This document shows positions 35,376 to 46,900 of a stretch of 64,000 nt of DNA, one piece after another. The stretch is from Sipunculus nudus. Its lineage: Eukaryota; Annelida; Sipuncula; Golfingiida; Sipunculidae. The stretch spans positions 40,986,362 to 41,050,361 of the forward strand of contig CM049307.1 in NCBI GenBank assembly GCA_026874595.1, in the 5' to 3' direction. Position 1 is the stretch's first letter; each line of letters begins with the position of its first letter. The notes under the pieces were generated by a model, which saw nothing but the letters and a program-made list of their open reading frames with translations, had not been told where the DNA came from and searched no databases. The position numbers were made by a program, and so were the translations under genes.

Positions 35376-35712
35376 TTAATTTGAATGATTATATTACTTA
35401 CTGGCAAAAAGGGGTAAACAGTTTTATGGTTTTACAAAAGTTTAATTACCACTCTTGTATTAGAGACTGGCTTTATTTCAACAGAGGGTAAGTACGGTCT
35501 GATAGCTTTAGTGCATACAAATCTAGAAAGTATTAAAGAAGATATCTAGTTGGGTAAAGATTTACTAACATGCGAAGCTGTCAGGAAATGCTTGAGATCT
35601 AAGAAATATTTCTTTGCCCAACCTCTTTGGGCCCCCGGTGCTCAACTGGCCAAATAATAAACGGGTGTGGGATGTCTGTGTATCCGACTCAAGTATCTTT
35701 TGTTTACACACA

Positions 35713-36020
35713 CAGCAGCACCTTGGGATCAGCTGCGTCATGGTTCATACAAACTCACTTGAAAAATGAAATCGCCGTTGAAAATGTTGGTGAATCATAT
35801 TGAAGCCACTTGTCCTGTTGCAACACCAGGTTACGAAAATAGCGTTCAGGTTGAACTGTCATGACTAATATTTCAGATACAATGATTACTAGAGGATATG
35901 AACTAAATAACTTCAAATAAGATGCAAAAAACATGCATGTGACGGGCAAAGCTGATTTCAATGCAACTAGAGAATACTTCTTTAAGCCAAACAGTTTTGA
36001 TGCGGGGCATACATGAATAG
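35713..36020 (+). repeat. Second copy of the UTP6-intron repeat, without the MITE
   Basis: Shares CAGCAGCACCTTGGGATCAG, CACCAGGTTA, CATGACTAATATTTCA and GATTACTAGAGG with 17466-18085. It is uninterrupted where that copy carries the Harbinger MITE. Confidence 0.75.
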
Positions 36021-37337
36021 TTACTCGTTTTCTGTCCATTACTTGAAGAAATGAGTTCAAAGCGACCTGGTTTAAAGTATGGAATCAGATTTTGCTCCTG
36101 CATGCAAAATTTTAGATCTGTTTTTTTTATTGGGATTTTTCCAGCTTTGTGTCAGCACTTAAGCTCGTGAGACCTGTAGTCAGCTTGGGCTGAACAGGTG
36201 ATTTTGCAGACAAGTAACTAATAACTTGAGTGCAAATTCTCTTGACAAATAAGCAAGCTATATTGATTTATTCAGTTTATTCTGTGAAAAGCTCCAGTTT
36301 ATTCAGAAGCCCAAAAAGCACAATATGTCCTTGACTTGCCAGTTACTTTTAGATTTTATCTGCAGTCATGTGACTATTTTTGCAATATGAACACAACATT
36401 ACCAATAATACAACCAAATATTTTATATGAGAGTACTTTATCAAAATATTACCTTTGGATAAGCATTTCTTAGGTATCAAATCACAACATTTCCTAACAT
36501 TTAAGGACCATTCTGAATACTGACCTAACAGGTATGAAAAGTACATGTATGTCAAATTATGGTGTCAGGCATATTATATGCTCAGTACATGATAAAACTT
36601 TTTGTCTCCCTGGGTCTTTAATAATCCTGAAAAACTGAACTGTATATCATAAGATGAATTCCAGGTTCAGCAAACAAGAAGGCCTGCAGTCACAAGCTGT
36701 ACGAAGGATTCTGTCAAAATAATTTGATTGAGTATTGTGTTTACTAATTCATCTTCAATTCTATCCATACCTTTTGCAATGACAGGGAAGACCTCATACC
36801 ATAAGGTATGATAACATCCAACAAACCAAAACTTGAGCACGAAATGACACTATTCCTGTAAAGGAAGGGCCCTGTTAAGAGGAACACCATATTTTGGTTA
36901 ATACAGGTTAAATAAATGTTTGTATAGCCCATCGAGATTCATTCCATCAGTTGTTCACATCACTGAAGAAATGTTTGGCTTTAGCCCCCTACTGTAATAG
37001 CTGCTCACTTGTGCATGATCTACCAAAATGAGCTTTGGCATTTTTATTCCCCAAGTGGCATTTCATGATGAAATTTCAATCTTCTTCTGGTATTTTCCCA
37101 CCACTGGTTGCACATAAGTTTTATATTCTTTTCACAACTATGAATAAACAACCTTTTTCTAGTAAATAAACATGGCTGTACCAGCTTTCATTGTTATGCC
37201 TTCTGGATTTGTTTTCTATAAACAGAACTAGAAAGATTTTAGGTGGCATAGCTTACAGCTATATATATATTGTCAATACATGAATCACAATTGGAGCTTA
37301 ACCACTTGTCTTGCTTGTTCCTCAGTCAAATGTCTTA
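36021..37337. other. Intergenic stretch
   Basis: No coding signal or repeat recognised. Confidence 0.35.
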
Positions 37338-37340
37338 CCA

Positions 37341-37485
37341 TAGGCTAGTCAAAATAGCGCAAAAAAGGGCCAAACGTACCACTAATTGCAATAAAAACAA
37401 AACTTGCTGCAAAGTTATCCTAGGATACCCCCAAATAACATATCAAAAATGTAAATCAATGGAATGAGTGGAAGAATGTGTTTTG
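37341..37485 (+). repeat. Left terminal inverted repeat of the Academ-like element
   Basis: Pairs with 43290-43428. The outermost 17 bases differ at a single position, and three shorter blocks further in remain alignable. Confidence 0.75.
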
Positions 37486-38060
37486 ACCAGTTATATCAAG
37501 GAAGTTCGCTTTCTGTACCCGATTCCTAGGTATACATTTTCAGCCATAACAGATATGAGGAGGTGACCACAAGTGTATCATTTATATCAAAACCTATGTT
37601 TTTTAGGCGATCTTTCACATGGACTTGGTAAAAAAAAAGATTGGGGCCTCCCTATAGGTGTAACATGTACTACCCTACCCCAAAATAACTCCACCATGGC
37701 TATCATGACAGAGAGTTTCTGATTTAAAGAACATAATTTCTCTTTTCAGGCTTCAAATCCATTCACAGTTATTCTTAGATACCCCCAGATAACATATTTA
37801 AAGGTAAGTCAAAGTGATGTGTAGAAGACTGTTTTAATCAGTTATATTTAGCTAGTTCATTTACAGTATCTGATCCCTAAGTACATTTTTAGCTATAAAT
37901 GCTATGTAGATTAGTCCAGGAGTGTTCATTTGTACTGAACCCCGTTTTTTGGGGTGATCTTTCACATGGACTTAGTAAAAAGGATTGGCAGCCTCCCTAT
38001 AGGTGTAACATGTACTACTCTCCCCCCCCCCCCCCCCCCCCCAACAGCTCCACCATGGTT
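37390..38060 (+). repeat. Tandem duplication (~360 bp) at the left end of the element
   Basis: GATACCCCCAAATAACATAT, CTTTCACATGGACTT, CTCCCTATAGGTGTAACATG and CTCCACCATGG occur near 37425-37700 and again near 37785-38057. The second copy contains the poly-C run at 38022-38042. Confidence 0.8.
38022..38042. repeat. Poly-C tract
   Basis: Twenty-one C bases, likely length-unstable. Confidence 0.9.
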
Positions 38061-38267
38061 GTAAGGCCTAAAGTTACCAATTTCTCTTTTGGGAACTTCA
38101 AATTACATAAAAGAACAATGAGTAGTATGGTTATCGTGAGGATACCTTAGTGGGCTAACTTTTTCATTGTTTTCTTTAAATGTTTCCTATAAATGTACAT
38201 GTATACCAACAGATAGCAATATGGCATTTCTTAGTCAGACAGGCATAAGTGTTTCTTTGTTTACAGT

Positions 38268-40820
38268 ATGGCCGAGAAGTGTGCCCTATGTGGAGAGTGC
38301 CTTGGTGATGGGAAACCTACAGCAACATTGACAGAAAAAGGATGCATAGGGATTGCCAAAGCAAATCTGGAACGAGAAGTTGAAATTGAAGTGAAACCTG
38401 GTGACAAGGTGCATGTGGACTGTAGACATAAACACACTAACAAAAATGAGATAAATAAATTCAAACGGAGGCGGGTATCAGATAGCCCAGATCGAAGTGA
38501 CTTAAATCGTACTCTTCGCTCAGAAAGCCCCGCATTTTCATACCAGGACCATTGTGTACTCTGCGGACAACCTGATAAGTACAGTGGAAAGAAAAAAGAC
38601 CATGTATTAATTCCGGTCCGGACCTTAGATTTTGATAGGTCTATACTAAATCACTGTAATGATCGGAAAGATGACTGGGCAACTATCGTCAAAGCAAGAG
38701 TAACATTTACTCAGGACCTACACGCATTTGATGCAGTGTATCATGAACTTTGTAGCACAAATTTCAGGACTGGAAGGAACGTTCCCAAGATTTTCAAGGA
38801 AGGACTCATAGATCCATCCAAGAAACCAAAGATGGGGAGGCCAGAGAATACTGTTAAACAAGAGGCTTTTATAAAAGTGACAGAATATCTCAAAGCAAAT
38901 GATGAAGAACAGACAACCATCTATGATCTGATTGACAAGATGGGAGAGTTTCTGCAGGGTACAGGCTTGGAGCCTTATGGTTTTACGTATATGAAGACAA
39001 ATCTTCAGAAACATTTTGGAGATGGCATCATTATAGCAGAAATGTATGGTTATAAAAACATTGTTACATTGAAGGGTACTGCCTCATCTGTTCTCAGGGA
39101 CTTTTATCAGAAGCCAAAGCTTCCTGACGCAGAAACAGAAAAAATGCGGGTGATTGAAACTGCCGCCAGTCTTATTAGAGATGACATTAAGACTGTTGTC
39201 CAGGATAAGGACATTTATCCCACTAGTCTTGCCATGTCTACTATTGAAGCATCTGCAGCATTCATCCCAGAATCATTGCAGTTGTTTCTGAAAACTCTGA
39301 TTGTGGGTACTAATAAAGAAATGAAAGTTTGCTCATTAGGGCAAGCCATTATGCAGGCGACACTTCCGAGAATTTTAACTGCTCCCCTTCAGTTAGGTCT
39401 GGCTGTTGACATGCATTCGAGTTTTGCCTCGAGATTTTTAATTGACTCCTTGAATGCACTTGGATTCTGTTCCTCATATAATGAAGTTCTGAACTTCCAA
39501 CGGTCAGCAGCAGTGAGCCAGGGACTTGATCTTACAGAGTTTTTCCCTGGACAATGGATGCAGTATATAGCAGACAATGTCGACCACGACATAAGGACAA
39601 TCGATGGACGCAACACTTTTCATGGCATGGGGGTAATTGCGGCCGTTACGCCAAAGACTGATGTTACTCCAGTAGTGAAACGTGTTTCCGTGAGTGCTGA
39701 TGATGTAACTGCTGTTGGACGTATCGCCATCAGGCCTTTCTTACCTACGGGAAATGAACTTCAAAAATTGAAATTTGAGTGCTTGCATGGCTTATCACTT
39801 CCGCACGAAGAAGGCAGACCTTTGGTTGACTTACTATGGAAAACCTCCCTGTGTCTTAGAGCTCCTAGGCCTGCATGGTCAGGGTACATGCAGTTAATAT
39901 CAGATGGAGATCACCCCGGGAAATCATCAATCATGTTCCTGCCAATGATTGATATGAATCCGTCCGATATGACCTGTATCAATTCAACACTTCACTTCGT
40001 TTCTGACCATGCGAGACGCCATGATGTAGTGCCTGTAGTTACATTTGATCAACCACTTTGGTGGAAAGCCATGACCATATTAGAAGGTGCTCCGTTGGAG
40101 AGTCCTTTACACTCTATTATACCAAGGTTAGGCGGCTTCCATACTCTTATGAGTTTTTTAGGTTCAATTGGGCATCTAATGAGTGGAACAGGGATCCAGG
40201 AGTTACTAGAGGTGATCTTCGCTGCAAACACTGTTCCTCACATAATCAGTGGCAAAGCATATGCCAGAGCAGTTCGTGGGCATTTTCTGATTGAAGCTGT
40301 CCTGCATACACTTTTGTTGTCCAAAGTTTGTGGAACAAAGCTCACTCTTCCATACCAAGATGGTAATAAAGATGGGGTCAATGTCGACAGCCAACTATCA
40401 GGCATTTCCGACCTGTATGATGACCTGATGTCAGGAACTGTGACCACTGGAGATGTAGAATCTTCGGAGATGCTTAGTTCACTTCAGGTTAGACTGAAAT
40501 CTGTGACTGATGCAGCTGAGTCCGAGTCTTCAACTTCAAAACTTTGGTTGATGTACATGCACATGATAGATATTACCAGAGACTTCATCAGATCTGAGCG
40601 GACCGGTGACTGGCAGCTACACCTATCTACCATGCAAGAGATGTTGCCATTCATGGCGGCCTCCGGGCATAATTCGTACACGAAATCACTGCATATTTAC
40701 CTTCAGAAGATGACCAAATTGTCAGAAACACACCCACGAGTCCATGGTTTGTTCCTTAGGGGATTTCATGTCATACGTGATCCAACCGTTTTTGGGCAGG
40801 GCTGTCACCAGACCTTGTGA
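38268..40820 (+). CDS. N-terminal part of Academ-like transposon protein (850 aa)
   Basis: Starts at ATG 38268, about 930 bases inside the left end. It includes two cysteine/histidine clusters within the first 165 residues (candidate zinc fingers), a basic segment KFKRRR at 64-69 that could act as a nuclear signal, and a long region with no motif I can name. Its last dozen codons are out of frame because of the first frameshift; the true frame continues as FWAGLSPDLVIEQVL. Confidence 0.7.
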   Translation: MAEKCALCGECLGDGKPTATLTEKGCIGIAKANLEREVEIEVKPGDKVHVDCRHKHTNKNEINKFKRRRVSDSPDRSDLNRTLRSESPAFSYQDHCVLCGQPDKYSGKKKDHVLIPVRTLDFDRSILNHCNDRKDDWATIVKARVTFTQDLHAFDAVYHELCSTNFRTGRNVPKIFKEGLIDPSKKPKMGRPENTVKQEAFIKVTEYLKANDEEQTTIYDLIDKMGEFLQGTGLEPYGFTYMKTNLQKHFGDGIIIAEMYGYKNIVTLKGTASSVLRDFYQKPKLPDAETEKMRVIETAASLIRDDIKTVVQDKDIYPTSLAMSTIEASAAFIPESLQLFLKTLIVGTNKEMKVCSLGQAIMQATLPRILTAPLQLGLAVDMHSSFASRFLIDSLNALGFCSSYNEVLNFQRSAAVSQGLDLTEFFPGQWMQYIADNVDHDIRTIDGRNTFHGMGVIAAVTPKTDVTPVVKRVSVSADDVTAVGRIAIRPFLPTGNELQKLKFECLHGLSLPHEEGRPLVDLLWKTSLCLRAPRPAWSGYMQLISDGDHPGKSSIMFLPMIDMNPSDMTCINSTLHFVSDHARRHDVVPVVTFDQPLWWKAMTILEGAPLESPLHSIIPRLGGFHTLMSFLGSIGHLMSGTGIQELLEVIFAANTVPHIISGKAYARAVRGHFLIEAVLHTLLLSKVCGTKLTLPYQDGNKDGVNVDSQLSGISDLYDDLMSGTVTTGDVESSEMLSSLQVRLKSVTDAAESESSTSKLWLMYMHMIDITRDFIRSERTGDWQLHLSTMQEMLPFMAASGHNSYTKSLHIYLQKMTKLSETHPRVHGLFLRGFHVIRDPTVFGQGCHQTL

Positions 40821-41755
40821 TTGAACAGGTCCTTATGAGGAGCTTGAAAACCAGTGGTGGCCTCACCCATGGGAGAGGTATGACCGAAGTCCAGAGGGTG
40901 CTTTGGTGTCTGTCAAGACCAGCCTGTGCTAAAATAAGCGACGCAATGCAACAACTGACCTCTGTTACACTAAGGACAAGTGAGCAGCATAAGGATTCGT
41001 CTGTCGCTAGACAAAAGAGGGATGCAGCTGATTCCGAGAAACTTTTGTCATTCCTTGAATGGAGATCCCCATTTGATGCCAAGCCAGCCCTACAGAATAT
41101 TGTTACTGGCATTTCTGCTGGAGCTCAGGTCAATGTTCAGCACGCAAAAGAAATTGGAGAAGATATCCTAAATAAAATGGCTGGAAAAGGCGTTCTTCAA
41201 CATTCCTTTAAGAGGAAGGACCAGGCTGTTACTTTCAGTTCCAAAGCATCTGTCAAGATCAGGGATGACACAGTTCTAATTGACCCCCTTCTCCTGTTCC
41301 AAAGACTTGTGATAATTGGATCTCAGGAAAATGATCTGGCCAATGTCTTATGCTATGAACTATGCAGTTTCCCTCCTGCTCTCTTTCAGTCAAAAGATAT
41401 GCTATTGGAAGCGGACAAGCCAAATCTAGCAGGTGCCATTTGGTCAGCCGTGCCATCAAAGGATCCTCCAGAACATAACTTCAAATATGTCCTCGATGGG
41501 GGTGCCCTAGTTCAACGAATTCCCTGGCAGGTTGGGGACACCTATGATAAAATTCTGAAAAGTTACATTGGGTATGTAACAAAACACTATGGTCAGCCAG
41601 TTGTGGTCTTCGATGGATATTTAGATGGACCCTCCACCAAGGATTGCACTCACCTTCGCCGGGGTGGTGGTGTTGAGGGCAGGAAGGTGGTGTTTAATGC
41701 AAACATGACGCTGCAGCTGAAAAAAAAAAGAATTTCTCTCCAACAGGGAGAATAA
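40790..41755 (+). CDS. Middle part of Academ-like transposon protein
   Basis: Continues the protein after the first frameshift with GGLTHGRGMTE. It ends just after the first acidic nuclease motif (VVFDGYLDG; Asp at codon 266 counted from the GTG at 40817). The last residues are out of frame because of the homopolymer insertion near 41720. Confidence 0.7.
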   Translation, partial: FWAGLSPDLVIEQVLMRSLKTSGGLTHGRGMTEVQRVLWCLSRPACAKISDAMQQLTSVTLRTSEQHKDSSVARQKRDAADSEKLLSFLEWRSPFDAKPALQNIVTGISAGAQVNVQHAKEIGEDILNKMAGKGVLQHSFKRKDQAVTFSSKASVKIRDDTVLIDPLLLFQRLVIIGSQENDLANVLCYELCSFPPALFQSKDMLLEADKPNLAGAIWSAVPSKDPPEHNFKYVLDGGALVQRIPWQVGDTYDKILKSYIGYVTKHYGQPVVVFDGYLDGPSTKDCTHLRRGGGVEGRKVVFNANMTLQLKKKRISLQQGE

Positions 41756-42650
41756 GCAGAGATTTATTGGTCTTTTGGGAGAAAGACTCTCTGAATGCGG
41801 GTGTGAAGTCCTGTGCGCAAGTGGAGATGCTGACTTGATGATTGTACAAACTGCAGTTAAGATGTCAAATACCTGTGAGGTTGTATTAGTTGGAGATGAT
41901 ACAGACCTCTTAGTCCTCCTGCTCTATCTTGCAAGGGACGAGGGAAATGACATTTTCTTCCGTCCAGAACCAAAAAAAGGAGCAGTCATGAAATGTCTCA
42001 GTATAAAGACAACCCGATTAACCCTTGGAATGAATGTGTGTGATAACATCCTCTTTGTGCATGCATTCCTCGGGTGCGACACCACGTCAAGGCTGTTTGG
42101 TATTGGGAAAGGAGCTGGGCTGAAACTGATCAAGGACAATAGAGTCTTTCGTCAAGCAGCTGAAATATTCCAGAGCTCTGGATCATCAAAGGCCGAAATC
42201 AAGAAAGCTGGGGAGAAAGCTATGCTGATTGTGTACAGGGGCAAGGAAACAGACACGCTTGATACATTGAGGCATCAGCGTTTTCAGGAGCTGGTGATTG
42301 TCAGCAAAAAGGCTGTACACCCAAACATGCTGCCTCCTACCTCTGCTGCTGCAACATACCATAGTTTACGAGTTTTTCATCAGGTGCAAATTTGGAAAGG
42401 GAACTCTCTGGACGCTGAAGAATGGGGTTGGAAAGTTTGTGATGGCAGGATGGTACCAATCAGTACTGACAAGGACCCAGCTCCTCAATCGCTCTTGAAG
42501 CGTGTGCGGTGCACATGCAAATATGGATGCGGGACCATGCGGTGTGGATGCAGACGTCAAGGTCTTGACTGTTCTATGGCTTGCTCAGGGTGCAGGGGAG
42601 TCTGTGATAATGTACCAAGTGATGGAAATGTCGATGATATTGAGATGTGA
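41740..42650 (+). CDS. C-terminal nuclease and cysteine-rich part of Academ-like protein
   Basis: The frame resumes around 41740 with NRENKQRFIGLLGERL. GDAD at about residues 17-20 and GDDTDLLVLLL at 40-50 (from the ATG at 41775) resemble metal-binding acidic motifs of PIN/FEN/XPG nucleases. A cysteine-rich tail (CTCKYGCGTMRCGC onward) could bind zinc. TGA at 42648. Confidence 0.7.
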
Positions 42651-43289
42651 CTTTTCATAGACCTCCTGGTGCAGATAAGCAAGGTTGACAGTACCTACAT
42701 CAGAAATTTGCCCTCTGTTCTCAAAATTGGATACCATAGGGCCCTGCAGTATTGACCTATTGAGACTTTGGTGATCAGATTTGATTGAATGTTAGTATAA
42801 AAGACAAATTAATGTTTTCCATACTTGAAACCAATCAATGCGCTTCATGTATTAGTTAAGCCTGTTTGTAAATATTTGGGGTTAGGGGTACCCTAAATAC
42901 ACATAATTGTACTACGCATATTTGTCTCATCATTCTTTTCAACTGCAAAAATAAAAAAGTAGTTCTTACAATTTATCATTTGAGTAGAATCTTTGACAGC
43001 AAGGCGTGTTCTCACCTGTAAGATTTCCCTCTGACTCAAGTGGTCCCAAAAAAGGTTTTGCCAAATTTTCCACTCTAAAAATCAAGTCTTATTAAAAAAG
43101 GCTTATACACGAGGTCGACTTATACGCGATAATTTACTGTATCTATATTACTTCAGAATCATTTAAAACGAATAGATCGCTGTCTAAAACATAGGAACCA
43201 ACACCAGTTTTGACAATATTGGTTAACTACTGCCCTGGCAATGAAAATTTTGAGTTTCTATAGGGTCATGGAAGCTGGAAATTGGTGGT

Positions 43290-43428
43290 GGGTCAGAAAC
43301 GTATGTTCCACTCCCTCCACAGAATTACATTTTTAATATGTTGTTTAGATGCATAGACAAAGGCAATTAAAAGTGGTTTCGTTTGTGTTGCAATTAGTGG
43401 TACCTGTTTCACTATTTTGACCAGCCTA
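43290..43428 (-). repeat. Right terminal inverted repeat of the Academ-like element
   Basis: Inverse of 37341-37485, with the same outermost TAGGCT. It lies only 385 bases beyond the POLD2 stop codon. Confidence 0.75.
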
Positions 43429-43812
43429 CCACCTGGCCATGACCTTCCATATTAACCATTAACCTCTACTATTAATTCTGCCAATTATTTGTTACATTCA
43501 AGTTTGAACATTTCAAAATCATTAATAACTGGTAATTTTGATTAACATGACCATGTTATACTTATAATGTTACACTGATTTCTTGGAGTATAGTTATAGT
43601 GCTGTGATAAATGTGAATATGATAACGCATGTGAATGATGTGAAAACCAATCCTCTTCCTTTCAAGAAGCATCTTCAGAATGGAGGTGTATTTACACATG
43701 ATATTTTGGTAACAATCTGTCAATACAAAAATATACGCCAAAAACATCTCATGGTGAAGATAAGATATGTCTCAGATATCCATAGCCACATTACTCCCTG
43801 GTTGCAAATGTC

Positions 43813-43973
43813 TCACTTATCCACACCTGGACTTGTATCCATGTCTGTATCAGATATGTGAGCACTGAACTGGACTGTCTGAGAATCGAGTGTTCTTAGG
43901 TTTACAAGCACCAGGGTTTTTGTTGTTTGGAAATTGGGAACTGTGATTAACAACACCTTCTGCCCATTGGATC
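43813..43973 (-). CDS. POLD2: POLD2 terminal exon
   Basis: Acceptor TTTGTCTTTGCAG... (CAG just above 43973). Encodes [20 protein letters not shown] and a [13 protein letters not shown] strand, then a short acidic tail and TGA at 43815-43813. Conserved with the vertebrate C-terminus. Confidence 0.88.
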
Positions 43974-46900
43974 CTGCAAAGACAAACATTTGGCATGATC
44001 AAGTTACGAGTGAAACTAAAATGGATTGAGAATATATACTCTGGAGAAAGTTTCAGATGAACCAAGTGACATTGTTCCAAGCATGTAAACACATTTTTTA
44101 CTAGACAAAATCTTTTTCTGTGGACTGAGGATAGATGGAGAGCTAAATACTTAGCAATGAATATAAAAATATGTACAAAACATTTTAAGGAGTACTATAA
44201 TCATTTTATTTTTTTTTTGGCTATAGCTAATTGAAGAAATTACGAAGATAGCATTTGTATGAGTTTCAAGTATTCTGTTTTAAAAAATATTTAAATTCAC
44301 ATTCCTTCTAGTCAAAATTTAAATAACCACACTTGTACATCAGACCAAGTATAATGTTCACCTTCATGTGTCTTCTGTTGATATGACGGCTGGTTGCCAG
44401 CAAAGAACACATGTGGACAGTGATCTAAGATGAACGGGTCCATATCACTGAAAGGGTACGATCCTGAAACAAACAGATATTTTTTAATGTTTAATTCAGG
44501 TGAGTGAACCACATTTCAGAGTACTGGGTGCTGATGTCATCTATGCATGAAGTACAGCTTTTCTTCTATATTAAATCAGATTTATGAGAATTTATATAAC
44601 AAAATGATAAAAGGTATGCATAAAACCACTTTACAAATGAAACTAGTCAAACCTTGAAATTATGACTACCAACAGGACTTGGAATTGGTCACATTTTTGA
44701 GGTGGTCATACAAGCGAGGTCTTATATGAAGAGCAAAAAATAATCCAGACCGTGAACAAGTGGTCGTTATTTGGAGGTGGTTGTTATTTTGAGGTTGTTA
44801 GGAGAAGTTTTACTCTGTATGTAAGCATTGACTGTTTCCTTTAAAGTGAAATGCTGGTATTCTGTCAAATCCTTGCACTATATACAGGATAATAGTCTGT
44901 ACAACACTGGACTCGCCATCTGCAGGGGTTAGTGCTGGGTGTGTTGAGAGTCCCATACTATCAGTTATATAGCAAAAGTCCTAAGAACATAAACATAAAC
45001 AGGGATCGCAGCCTGGGCCACACTGGAACTCCAATACCACTGATTATCCCTATGATCAGATACAGGAGTCACAAATGGGACAATGCTGGGACTCCCGCCT
45101 GGTTTATCATCCCCATCAATAGTTTAACAAGTCATATCTGCAGAGTGGCTTTCAGAATTAATATAATATTCTGATAATCATCCCCCCATCAATAGGTAAA
45201 GGAGTGACATCGTAGAGTGGCCTGCAGAATTGGTATAATATTTAGAAGCTTTATTCCTTCCTACCTAATGTATCTGGGGCTGTAGGAGCTATATGCCCCC
45301 ACTCCAGGGTTTTCTCTAAGATATCTAGTCGGTCTTCTCTGCTGCTGTAGCGGAAGATGTCCTCAACTGGCTGGCCAGAGGTACCAAATAACCTACAGCA
45401 CAGAGACAATCCAGTTAGTGCATACAGGAGGTACCAAATAACCTACAGCACAGAGACATGATAGGTAGTACATACAGGGGGTACCAAATAACCTACAGCA
45501 CAGAGACATGCCAGGTAGTACATACACAAGGTACCAAATAACCTACAGCACAGAGACATTACAGTTAGTGCATACAGGAGGTACCAAATAACCTACAGCA
45601 CAGAGACATGACAGGTAGTACAGACAGGAGGTACCAAATAACCTACAGCACAGAGACATGCCAGGTAGTACATACACGAGGTACCAAATTACCTACAGCA
45701 CAAAGACATGTCAGGTAGTACAGACAGGAGGTAGCACAGAGACATGATAGGTAGTACATACAGGAGCTACCAAATAACCTATAGCACAGAGACATGCCAG
45801 GTAGTACTTACAGGAGGTACCAAATAACCTACAGCACAGAGACATGACAGGTAGTACAGACAGGAGGTACCAAATAACCTACAGCACAGAGACATGACAG
45901 GTAATACATACAGGAGGTACCAAATTACCTACAGCACAGAGACATGCCAGGTAGTACATACAGGAGGTACCAAATAACCTACAGCACAGAGACATTACAG
46001 TTAGTGCATACAGGAGCTACCAAATAACCTACAGCACAGAGACATGATATTTAGTACATACAGGAGGTACCAAATCCCCCATTGCACAGAGACATGCCAG
46101 GTAGTACATACAGGAGATACCAAATAACCTACAGCACAGAGACATTACAGTTAGTGCATACAGGAGCTACCACACAACCTACAGCACAGAGACATGATAG
46201 GTAGTACATACAGGAGGTACCAAATAACCTACAGCACAGAGACATGGCAGGTAGTACATACAGGAGGTACCAAATAACCTACAGCACAGAGACATGCCAG
46301 GTAGTACATACAGGAGGTACCAAATTACCTACAGCACAGAGACATGATAGGTAGTACATACAGGAGGTACCAAATAACCTTTAGCAAAGAGACATGCCAG
46401 GTAGTACATACATGAGGTACAAAATAACCTATAGCACAGAGACATGCCAGGTTGTACATACAGGAGGTACCAAATATAAACCTACAGCACAGATACATTA
46501 CAGTTAGTGCATACAGGAGCTACCAAATAACCTACAGCACAGAGACATGATAGGTAGTACATACAGGAGGTACCAAATAACCTTTAGCAAAGAGACATGC
46601 CAGGTAGTACATACATGAGGTACAAAATAACCTATAGCACAGAGACATGCCACGTTGTACATACAGGAGGTACCAAATATAAACCTACAGCACAGATACA
46701 TTACAGTTAGTGCATACAGGAGCTACCAAATAACCTACAGCACAGAGACATGATAGGTAGTACATACAGGAGGTACCAAATAACCTATAGCACAGAGACA
46801 TGCCAGGTTGTACATACAGGAGGTACCAAATATAAACCTACAGCACAGATACATTACAGTTAGTGCATACAGGAGCTACCAAATAACCTACAGCACAGAG

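Larger units (their letters stand above)
38268..42650 (+). pseudogene. Transposon-encoded PIN/XPG-like nuclease protein, two frameshifts
   Basis: Three open frames, 38268-40820 (850 codons), about 40790-41755 and 41740-42650, cover one protein of about 1,460 residues. The N-terminus has cysteine motifs (CALCGECLG, then DHCVLCG at residues 95-100 and YHELCSTNFR at 158-167) that look zinc-binding. The third part has the PIN/XPG-like acidic motifs VVFDGYLDG, SGDADLMIV and GDDTDLLVLLLY, then LPPTSAAATYHSLRVFHQ and a C-terminal cluster of nine cysteines within about 30 residues. The first break is a missing base near 40781; the second is one extra A in a run of ten near 41720. No intron is needed. 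The frame is otherwise clean, so the copy is recently inactivated or the indels are assembly errors. Similar long uncharacterised proteins are, from memory, multicopy in molluscs and cnidarians. Confidence 0.75.
37341..43428 (+). mobile_element. Academ-like DNA transposon, 6.1 kb, with TIRs
   Basis: The two ends are imperfect inverted repeats. The left starts TAGGCTAGTCAAAATAG, the right (inverse) TAGGCTGGTCAAAATAG. Similarity continues inward for about 140 bases through ACCACTAATTGCAA and AACATATYAAAAATGTAA. CCA flanks both ends (37338-37340 and 43429-43431), compatible with a 3-bp target duplication. The cargo is one long + strand coding region (38268-42650) broken by two frameshifts, with zinc-binding N-terminal motifs, PIN/XPG-like acidic motifs and a C-terminal multi-cysteine cluster. 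From memory, XPG-like nuclease plus a Cys8 domain and short target duplications describe the Academ superfamily. The TIRs are seen directly; the family name is an inference. Confidence 0.65.
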
